Shown here: piece by piece, positions 1 through 5,472 of the stretch
Numbering within the stretch: position 1 is the stretch's first letter
Layout: every line of letters starts with the position of its first letter
Made by a program: the position numbers and the translations under genes
Notes under the pieces: generated by a model
What the model was told of the DNA's origin: nothing
The model's database searches: none
The model's input: only the letters and a program-made list of their open reading frames with translations
Assembly: GCA_046760105.1 (NCBI GenBank)
Contig: JBHIDJ010000066.1
Coordinates: forward strand, 1-16,250
DNA length: 16,250 nucleotides
Source of the DNA: JBHIDJ01 sp046760105
GTDB lineage: Bacteria > Pseudomonadota > Gammaproteobacteria > Acidiferrobacterales > SPGG2
Direction: 5' to 3'

Positions 1-148
1 CGAGATATGCCCCGCGGAAACGACTTATGGGTTGATTTTCCCGCCCTTCAGTGGTGTTATGCGCGATGGGCGACGAGGGACAACGAGAACTCGCCGATCG
101 TCGACTAGAACAGGTTTTTCCCATTTTTTTGATTAAAAGGATGACAAA
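1..148. other. Left edge, no assignable gene
   Basis: Plus frame 1 is open from the edge to a TAG at 106-108 and could be the last 35 codons of a gene that starts outside the window. Frame 2 is also open, to 134, and neither peptide resembles a family I know. The T-rich run at about 115-131 lies after the possible stop but has no clear hairpin before it. An AAAGG at 136-140 serves the next gene. Confidence 0.3.
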
Positions 149-301
149 TTGGCAAAAGCTAATTATCAATATGAAAAGCGCAGGAAGGAATTAGCAAGGA
201 AAAAAAAGAAAGAAGAAAAAAGACAACGTAAAATGGATAAGAACAATAGACAGCCCAAAGAGGATCCCGATCAGTCTCGGGATGAGGAAGAAACTACATA
301 A
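149..301 (+). CDS. Small Lys/Arg-rich conserved protein (50 aa, TTG start)
   Basis: This is a 50-residue ORF that starts with TTG, 8 bases after an AAAGG Shine-Dalgarno site (136-140). The N-terminal half is extremely basic, with the run ARKKKKEEKRQRK at residues 16-28, and the C-terminal third is acidic (DPDQSRDEEE), so the protein is strongly bipolar and probably helical at the front. I recall short proteins with the same MAKANYxxEKRxKELAxKKKKEEK pattern in many Beta- and Gammaproteobacteria, where they are annotated as hypothetical. That comparison is from memory. No membrane segment or cysteine is present. It lies on the plus strand with no close partner. Nucleic-acid or ribosome contact is a guess based on charge only. 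The non-ATG start and short length make it easy for gene callers to miss. Confidence 0.72.
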   Translation: MAKANYQYEKRRKELARKKKKEEKRQRKMDKNNRQPKEDPDQSRDEEETT

Positions 302-322
302 ATATGTCCAGAAGGGAGGGCA

Positions 323-393
323 GATACCTCCCGGACTCGAACCTGGGTCTTGAGATTCAAAGTCTAACGACCTGCCAATTAGACGACCCGCGA
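323..393 (-). pseudogene. Degenerate tRNA-Gln(UUG) copy
   Basis: Read on the minus strand, this aligns without gaps, apart from the D loop, to the intact tRNA-Gln at 2914-2989. The anticodon loop CTTTGAA (TTG) and the 5' acceptor half are identical. The 3' acceptor half (323-329) no longer pairs with it and no CCA follows. The D stem has a T-T mismatch, the anticodon stem has one mismatch, and the T stem has one. Similarity continues on the 5' side of the tRNA into about 394-430, so the copied unit included the promoter side. There the GATAAA seen upstream of the intact gene has become GACGGA. It is a non-functional duplicate. Confidence 0.75.
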
Positions 394-562
394 AGCACTG
401 TCCGTCAGACCCAGGTCCATCACAAAGATTCCACGATTGGAAGATCTCCCCGACCCTGAATTCCCGCATTAATTCGTTTGGCTATACTTTTATGGGCGGC
501 CCGATTGTCGCGGAAGCGCGATCCGGTATCCTCATCCGGGAGACCCAGGACGACAACTCACC

Positions 563-832
563 ATGGAACAGGGCAACAGATTAGTTTCGTTCGTGACGCG
601 AGCAATGAAAGGCGTTGCATGCTTTAGTGTCGCGATATTCTTTGTAGCGCTGGGGGCGGTTGGATCCACGTATCTGTGGCAAGCCAAAATGTTGCACTAC
701 ACCTGGCAGGCAGAGCTGGGCGAGGCGCGGGCTAAGGGCCGACTCACAGAGGATGAGTACATTGCACAAAGCCAAGAGCGCAGTTATATGAAAGCGCTGA
801 TGAGCCCATCGAAGGTGTGGAAGATAGACTGA
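563..832 (+). CDS. Small single-pass membrane protein (89 aa), function unknown
   Basis: The ORF starts with ATG; a weak AGGA lies about 12 bases upstream. Residues 1-16 are polar and basic, 17-38 form one hydrophobic segment (GVACFSVAIFFVALGAVGS), and about 50 charged, helix-prone residues follow (ELGEARAKGRLTEDEYIAQ). The expected topology is N-terminus inside with the soluble tail outside, or a signal anchor. Cys20 lies early in the hydrophobic stretch but has no proper lipobox before it, so a lipoprotein is unlikely. It ends 32 bases before the GDSL esterase gene and may be cotranscribed with it. I do not recognise the family. Confidence 0.6.
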   Translation: MEQGNRLVSFVTRAMKGVACFSVAIFFVALGAVGSTYLWQAKMLHYTWQAELGEARAKGRLTEDEYIAQSQERSYMKALMSPSKVWKID

Positions 833-864
833 CCCCGCAACAGAACGCTAGATACTAGAGACCC

Positions 865-1485
865 GTGACCCCTGAGTTGTTGTTGCGATCGCTTGCCGCT
901 GCGCTTCTTGCCGTCGTGCTCGCCGGCTGCAGCGGCAAGGCGCCGAAGCTCCCGCCGCTTGCTGCGGACGATGTCATCGTTGCCTTCGGGGACAGTCTCA
1001 CCTACGGCACCGGCGCCAAGGCGGAACAGAGCTATCCCGCGGTGCTTGCGGAGCTCATCGGTCGGAAGGTGGTGCGCGCCGGCGTGCCCGGTGAAGTGAC
1101 CGAGCAGGGACTCGCACGCTTGTCTTCCGTGATCGAGGAGCACGCCCCGCGGCTGATGATCGTGTGCCTTGGCGGCAACGATATGCTGCGCCGGCTGGAC
1201 GAGGCTGAGATCAAGCACAACCTGCGCGCGATCATCGCCGGCATCCGCCGCCACGACATCGCGGTGGTGCTAGTAGGCGTGCCCAAGCCCGCGCTCCTCA
1301 CCAGCGCGCCCGAGTTGTACGCCGAGCTCGCCGCCGAATTCGGTATTCCCTACGAGGGCAAGATCGTCACCAGCGTACTTTATAAGTCCGAGTACAAGTC
1401 CGATGCGATACATCCCAACGCCCAGGGCTACCGCAAGATAGCGGAAGCGATCGCGGAACTACTGAGGAAGTCGGGGGCGGTGTAG
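865..1485 (+). CDS. Lipoprotein GDSL/SGNH-family esterase (TesA-like arylesterase)
   Basis: The 206-aa protein starts with GTG. Residues 1-21 form a lipoprotein signal peptide ending in the lipobox LAGC, with Cys22 as the lipid-modified residue, so the enzyme is membrane-anchored and probably periplasmic. SGNH blocks are in order: block I FGDSLTYGTG with nucleophile Ser44; Gly73/Gly76 in RAGVPGEVT for block II; block III LGGND with Asn105; and block V DAIHP with Asp180 and His183. All four catalytic residues are present and the length is normal for TesA-type thioesterase/lysophospholipase/arylesterases. Known members hydrolyse short acyl esters or thioesters, but the substrate here cannot be told. 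No clear ribosome-binding site precedes the GTG; the fit of the signal peptide decides the start. It follows the small membrane protein by 32 bases. Confidence 0.93.
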   Translation: MTPELLLRSLAAALLAVVLAGCSGKAPKLPPLAADDVIVAFGDSLTYGTGAKAEQSYPAVLAELIGRKVVRAGVPGEVTEQGLARLSSVIEEHAPRLMIVCLGGNDMLRRLDEAEIKHNLRAIIAGIRRHDIAVVLVGVPKPALLTSAPELYAELAAEFGIPYEGKIVTSVLYKSEYKSDAIHPNAQGYRKIAEAIAELLRKSGAV

Positions 1486-1498
1486 AGCAGGGCTGGAG

Positions 1499-1530
1499 TG
1501 ATGGGATCAAGTCTTTACTTTACTTTATAC
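1499..1530 (+). repeat. REP-like box (GATCAAGTCTTTACTTTACTTT)
   Basis: The segment resembles one at 8560-8586 (GCCAAGTCTTGAATCTTGACA): both carry CAAGTCTT followed by a second ACTT/TCTT-type half. Such boxes are commonly seen around REP-associated (RAYT) or IS200-like elements. No transposase is nearby, so this is at most an orphan end. Confidence 0.3.
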
Positions 1531-1595
1531 TTTTAGCGTTGCGTACAGCCAACAACGGGTTCAGGGTCAGCGTTGCAGCTACAGCAAGCAGAACT

Positions 1596-1666
1596 AAGCG
1601 CGAAACGGGCTAGCCTGACCCCATAAACCCGTAGACGGGTATCAGACGTTTTCGAAAGACATGCCC
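1596..1666 (+). repeat. Dispersed repeat family 1, copy A (truncated)
   Basis: It shares the order GCGCGAAACGGGCTAGCCTGA, CCATAAACC and GGGTATCAGACGTTTTCGAAAGAC with the other copies, with one C lost from the TTTTCCG core. It begins about 110 bases after the esterase stop. The 3' half of the element, including the stem-loop, is missing. CCTGACCCC at 1614-1622 is the inverse of GGGGTCAGG at 1806-1814. Confidence 0.7.
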
Positions 1667-1747
1667 TATAAACGATACACGCTGCGCCTCTGTACCAATA
1701 ACGCTTCACGCCTTGCTTCCTCCACAATTCCCCCACTCGTTGGAGAA

Positions 1748-1771
1748 GGGTTGGGCGTGGGGTGGGGAGGG
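1748..1771 (+). other. G-run cluster with G-quadruplex potential
   Basis: Five runs of three or four G occur within 24 bases, separated by loops of 1-3 bases (GGGTTGGGCGTGGGG then TGGGGAGGG). This fits the standard intramolecular G4 pattern. It lies on the coding strand about 120 bases upstream of the SDR-like gene. Similar G-rich or C-rich stretches also occur as dispersed filler in many environmental genomes, so a function is not implied. Confidence 0.5.
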
Positions 1772-1802
1772 CTGGGATGAAGCACGATCCACGTCGCGTC
1801 AG

Positions 1803-1832
1803 TGGGGGTCAGGTTTGTATTCTTGTAATTTA
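1803..1832 (+). repeat. GGGGTCAGG box followed by TTGTAATTT
   Basis: GGGGGTCAGGTTTGTATTC followed by TTGTAATTT resembles short boxes seen around REP/RAYT elements. A partial relative (GCTTGTTTTTGTAATTTGG) lies at 2660-2679, just after the SDR gene, so the two partly bracket that gene. ATGGGGTCAGAG recurs at 9387-9398. No transposase accompanies any of them. Confidence 0.35.
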
Positions 1833-1875
1833 GTGTATGCTGATAGTGGTTTCCGTTGTTGCTCGCTTGGCCCAT

Positions 1876-1883
1876 AGGAGGAA
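1876..1883 (+). promoter_or_regulatory. Shine-Dalgarno site fixing the SDR start
   Basis: AGGAGGAA lies 5 bases before GTG 1889. It sets the start there rather than at the in-frame TTG 1856, which has no such site and would add 11 residues before the Rossmann strand. Confidence 0.75.
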
Positions 1884-1888
1884 GCACA

Positions 1889-2632
1889 GTGAACGTCAAA
1901 GGGCGAACCGCGCTGGTCACCGGTGCCGGGCGTAACATCGGCCGGACGATCGCGCTCGAGCTAGCGCGCCGAGGTTGCAATGTGATCGTTAATGTGCGCA
2001 CGAACCGTGCAGAGGCCGAAGCGGTTTGCACGGAGCTACGTGTGCTCGGCGTCGATGCCATCGTGCTCCTTGGCGATGTCGGTCGTGCCGAAGACGTAGG
2101 GCGTCTGGCAGCGGAGGCGCTCGCGCGCTTCGAGCAGATAGACATTCTCGTTAATAATGCCGCCATTCGCCCGTCAACACCGTTTCTTGAACTGAGCGAA
2201 GCGGACTGGCACGGTGTCATCGACGTTGATTTGCATGCCGCCTTCTACACCGCCAAGGCGTTTCTGCCGGGCATGGTGGCGCAGCGCTGGGGCCGCATCA
2301 TTAACCTCACCGGCATGAATGCCATACACGGCTATGCGGGGCGCGCTCCGGTGTCCGCCGCCAAGCACGGCCTGTGGGGTCTCACCAAGGCGCTCGCCAA
2401 AGAGTTCGGAGCGAGCGGTATTACGGTGAACGCGATCTCACCCGGTCCAATCCGCTCACAGCATCCGGACCCGGCCATGACCCAACATATCGAGTCGCAG
2501 CTTGGCAAGATCCCGCTTGGCCGCTTGGGGGAGCCGCAAGACATTGCGGCGCTGTGCGGCTTTCTTGCTTCCGAGGAGGGCGGGTTCATCTCGGGGCAAA
2601 TGATCGCGGCCAACGGCGCGGCCCAGACATGA
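1889..2632 (+). CDS. SDR-family (short-chain dehydrogenase/reductase) protein lacking canonical catalytic residues
   Basis: The 247-aa protein has the length and fold order of classical SDRs. The nucleotide-binding motif TGAGRNIG is at 11-18, with Asn in place of the second motif Gly. The NNAA motif is at 89-92, the VNL-equivalent position reads V-D114-L, the Ser strand reads INLTG with Gly142 where the catalytic Ser is expected, and the YxxxK site reads V155-S-A-A-K159. Lys159 is therefore kept while the usual Asn, Ser and Tyr are Asp, Gly and Val. The later NAISPGP and C-terminal FISGQMI segments are normal. By family knowledge it should bind NAD(P)(H), but ordinary carbonyl reduction is doubtful. 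It may be a non-redox or regulatory SDR, or use another chemistry. It stands alone, with no acyl-carrier or biosynthetic neighbours. Confidence 0.88.
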   Translation: MNVKGRTALVTGAGRNIGRTIALELARRGCNVIVNVRTNRAEAEAVCTELRVLGVDAIVLLGDVGRAEDVGRLAAEALARFEQIDILVNNAAIRPSTPFLELSEADWHGVIDVDLHAAFYTAKAFLPGMVAQRWGRIINLTGMNAIHGYAGRAPVSAAKHGLWGLTKALAKEFGASGITVNAISPGPIRSQHPDPAMTQHIESQLGKIPLGRLGEPQDIAALCGFLASEEGGFISGQMIAANGAAQT

Positions 2633-2913
2633 GAGAACCGAGGGGTAGGGAAGGCTCGCGCTTGTTTTTGTAATTTGGAATCCTCAGGCTTTTGGCCACT
2701 ACCAAACTACCTGCGGGTTGGTCTCGCCGCACCAAAAGTCAAGCGCGGTTTCAGCAGAAACCTGCCCATGTCCGCGTCTGGCTATTCTTGCTCTACTGGG
2801 AACGAAAATGGGTCGGGCGTTTTTCTTGGATGCAATGGCGAGTAGCGAGTTTCGAGTAGCAAAGTGAGTAACGCCCCGAAGGCGAGCTTTCCGAAAACGG
2901 CCATGCTACTTTC

Positions 2914-2989
2914 TGGCTCGCGGGCCAGGATTCGAACCTGGATTTTGAGATTCAAAGTCTCACGTCCTACCTATTTAGACGACCCGCGA
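2914..2989 (-). tRNA. tRNA-Gln (anticodon UUG)
   Basis: A full cloverleaf can be drawn on the minus strand. The acceptor TCGCGGG pairs perfectly with CCCGCGA, followed by G73 and an encoded CCA. The D stem is GTCT/GGAC, the anticodon stem TGAGA/TCTCA with loop CTTTGAA gives TTG, the variable loop has four bases, and the T stem is CCAGG/CCTGG with loop TTCGAAT. U1-A72 and G73 are known glutamine identity elements and fit the anticodon. Upstream on the minus strand GATAAA (3000-3005) is a possible -10. A short CGCC-GGCG hairpin (2872-2884) lies downstream and may help end the transcript. A decayed copy lies at 323-393. Confidence 0.95.
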
Positions 2990-3091
2990 AGCGCCGCTGT
3001 TTATCAGACCCGGACAGGTCGCGGAAATTCCTCGGTTTTTCCCGTCCGCCGCCTGTTGGTGCGATAATGTGAGTAACTGTTGATCCTGTCT

Positions 3092-5164
3092 ATGGCGCGT
3101 GCCAAAAACATCCCCAGGGTCCACTCGGCCTGTCCTCATGACTGCCCGAGCACGTGTGCGCTCGAGGTGGAGCGCCTCGACGCTCACACCATCGGATGGG
3201 TCTACGGCGCTGCGGACAACGATTACACGGCGGGGATTATCTGCGCCAAAGTGGCGCGTTATGCCGAGCGCGTACATCACTCGGACCGCCTGCGCGTACC
3301 GCTGCGCCGGGTGGGTCCCAAGGGCGAGGGGATCCGCGCTTTTCAACCCCTTTCTTGGGACGATGCCCTGGACGAGGTCGCCGATCATCTGATCCGGACG
3401 ACAGACAAGTACGGCGGGGAGGCGGTGTGGCCACACTTTTACGCCGGCACGATGGGGCTTGTGCAACGCGACGGCATCGAGCGTTTGCGCCATGTCATGA
3501 AGTACTCGCGTCAGCACTCGACCATCTGCATTACCCTGGTAGACGCGGGGTGGAACGCGGGGACCGGCATGAAGCGTGGTGTGGATCCGCGGGAGATGGC
3601 AGAAAGCGATCTGATCGTGGTGTGGGGCTGCAATCCCGTGAACACTCAGGTAAACGTCATGCACCACATCGCCCAGGCCAAGCGTAACCGCGATGCAAAG
3701 CTAGTGGTGGTGGACCCCTACCGCACGGGAACGGCGGAGAAGGCGCACGTACACCTCATGCTTCGTCCCGGCACAGACGGGGCGCTCGCCTGCGCGGTGA
3801 TGCATGTGTTGTTCCGGGAAGGCTATGCGGATCGCGACTATCTGAGTGCCTACACCGACGTCCCTGAAGAGCTCGAACGCCATCTCGCTACCCGCACCCC
3901 TCAATGGGCAGCCGCCATTACCGGACTGAGCGTTGACGACATCGAAGAGTTTGCCCGACTGTACGGCCGTACCAAGCGCTCCTTCATTCGGCTGGGTTAC
4001 GGTTTTTCCCGATCCCGAAACGGCGCCGCCAACGTACACGCGGTGACTTGCTTGCCGGCAGTAACCGGGGCGTGGCAATACCGCGGCGGCGGCGCCCTTT
4101 ACAGCAACCACAGCTTCTACCGCATCGACGACACGCTCATCAAGGGCACCGATGCGCTGGACCAGGGCGTGCGCATATTTGATCAGTCTCGCATCGGCCC
4201 AATTCTCTGTGACAACGCAGACGACCTGCAGGGCGGCCCGCCGGTGGCAGCGCTTTTCATTCAGAACACCAATCCCATGGTCGTATCTCCCGAGTCGCTG
4301 AAAGTACGTGAAGGCTTCCTAAGAGAAGATCTGTTTGTTTGTGTCCACGAGCAGTTTATGACGGAAACGGCGGCGATGGCTGACATCGTGCTACCGGCGA
4401 CCACTTTCCTCGAGCACGATGACATCTACAAGGGCGGCGGGCATACATACCTCCAGGTCACACGCAAAGTGATCGAGCCCTACGCCGAATCCCGCTCCAA
4501 TCACTGGGTCATTTGTGAGCTCGCGAAACGCCTAGGCGCGCAACACCCCGGTTTCGAAATGACCGCATGGGAGCTCATCGGCGAAACCCTCAAGCGCTCC
4601 GGCTGGCCCGATGCCGAGACTCTTTACCGCAATCACTGGAACGACTGCGCGTTGGATTTCGAAACCGCGCATTTTCTGAACGGCTTTGAGACGCCGGACA
4701 AACGGTTCCATTTCAAACCCGACTGGGCGCGGGTGGGAAAAGCCCACGCGCCGATGCCAACGTTACCTGACCACGTCGCGAGGATCGATGAATCCGATGA
4801 CGAGCATGCGTTTCGTCTCGTGGCGGCACCCGCACGCAACTACCTGAACACGACCTTCACGGAAACGCCGACGTCCATCAAATACGAGGACCGCCCTACG
4901 GTGCTTATCCATCCCCAGGATTGCGAGGCGCTGGGGATCGACACGGGCGATCGCGTGCGGCTCGGTAATCGCCTCGCCAGTGTCGTGGTGCACGCCAAAC
5001 CTTTCGATGGCGTGCAACGGGGCGTTGTCGTGGTGGAAAGCATTTGGCCCAATCGTGCCTTTGAAGAGGGTATCGGGATCAACGCCTTAGTAAGCGCCGA
5101 TCCCGGTCCGCCCGACGGCGGCGCGGTATTTCACGACACCGCCATCTGGATTCAGCCGGCCTAG
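3092..5164 (+). CDS. Molybdopterin oxidoreductase with N-terminal 4Fe-4S site (DMSO reductase / formate dehydrogenase-like superfamily)
   Basis: The 690-aa protein starts at ATG 3092. A TTG at 3080 would add four residues, and neither start has a clear Shine-Dalgarno site. The N-terminus has C14-x3-C18-x3-C22-x28-C51 in CPHDCPSTC and IICAK, the 4Fe-4S motif of this superfamily. Next come the bis-MGD binding domains (SWDDAL at 88-93, QHSTIC with Cys146 near the expected metal-ligand region, VVWGCNP) and a C-terminal molybdopterin-dinucleotide-binding domain from about 573. Size and motif order fit stand-alone COG0243 proteins rather than NarG or FdnG. There is no Tat signal, so it should be cytoplasmic. 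No iron-sulfur, membrane or cofactor-chaperone gene is adjacent, so the electron partner and substrate are unknown. The tRNA-Gln lies divergently upstream. Confidence 0.93.
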   Translation: MARAKNIPRVHSACPHDCPSTCALEVERLDAHTIGWVYGAADNDYTAGIICAKVARYAERVHHSDRLRVPLRRVGPKGEGIRAFQPLSWDDALDEVADHLIRTTDKYGGEAVWPHFYAGTMGLVQRDGIERLRHVMKYSRQHSTICITLVDAGWNAGTGMKRGVDPREMAESDLIVVWGCNPVNTQVNVMHHIAQAKRNRDAKLVVVDPYRTGTAEKAHVHLMLRPGTDGALACAVMHVLFREGYADRDYLSAYTDVPEELERHLATRTPQWAAAITGLSVDDIEEFARLYGRTKRSFIRLGYGFSRSRNGAANVHAVTCLPAVTGAWQYRGGGALYSNHSFYRIDDTLIKGTDALDQGVRIFDQSRIGPILCDNADDLQGGPPVAALFIQNTNPMVVSPESLKVREGFLREDLFVCVHEQFMTETAAMADIVLPATTFLEHDDIYKGGGHTYLQVTRKVIEPYAESRSNHWVICELAKRLGAQHPGFEMTAWELIGETLKRSGWPDAETLYRNHWNDCALDFETAHFLNGFETPDKRFHFKPDWARVGKAHAPMPTLPDHVARIDESDDEHAFRLVAAPARNYLNTTFTETPTSIKYEDRPTVLIHPQDCEALGIDTGDRVRLGNRLASVVVHAKPFDGVQRGVVVVESIWPNRAFEEGIGINALVSADPGPPDGGAVFHDTAIWIQPA

Positions 5165-5172
5165 CGACTCCC

Positions 5173-5256
5173 GAGCGCGACACGGATTACTCTGCGCTCC
5201 GTAAACCAGAAGAGGGGTATCAGACGTTTTCCGAAAGATCTCCCCGTTTACGGGGG
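5173..5256 (+). repeat. Dispersed repeat family 1, copy B
   Basis: It begins 8 bases after the oxidoreductase stop. It contains GAGCGCGA, GTAAACCAGA and GGGGTATCAGACGTTTTCCG, then a hairpin CCCCG-TTTA-CGGGG (5242-5255) in the place where other copies have CCAGC-TCAC-GCTGG. Part of the 3' half is missing. The hairpin could end oxidoreductase transcription, but no T-run follows. Confidence 0.75.
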
Positions 5257-5460
5257 TTAGACATTGATGTCTTGGCAAAGACGAAAAAAGGGGGCGATTC
5301 GACAGTTAAAGGGCGAACATAGCCGGAAAACCGCGCTTGCACTATGCAGGCGCGCTTTGCCACGTCATGCTGCGAGTGCAACTGTAAATGTCCCCGGTCT
5401 CCTCGCTCGGATTAATGCCAAATATTGACGGTGGGCTTTCGCCGTTACTTGACCACCATA

Positions 5461-5466
5461 GGAGGT
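5461..5466 (+). promoter_or_regulatory. Shine-Dalgarno site fixing the M36 peptidase start
   Basis: GGAGGT ends 6 bases before GTG 5473. Upstream in-frame TTG 5425 and GTG 5431 lack such a site and would add 14-16 residues that do not form a convincing signal peptide. Confidence 0.7.
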
Positions 5467-5472
5467 GCTATT

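Noticed and set aside
191..469. Minus-strand 92-codon open frame
   Set aside because: It runs antisense to the small basic protein and through the tRNA-Gln remnant; the poly-Phe run is only the reverse of Lys codons.
784..1301. Minus-strand open frames over the esterase gene
   Set aside because: These are shadows of a gene whose catalytic motifs are all on the plus strand.
323..2989. Genomic island with tRNA attL/attR
   Set aside because: The shared part includes the tRNA 5' end and upstream flank, not the 3' end, and no integrase gene is present.
2975..3667. Minus-strand 230-codon open frame
   Set aside because: It is antisense to the oxidoreductase 4Fe-4S and active-site region and has no motif or ribosome-binding site.
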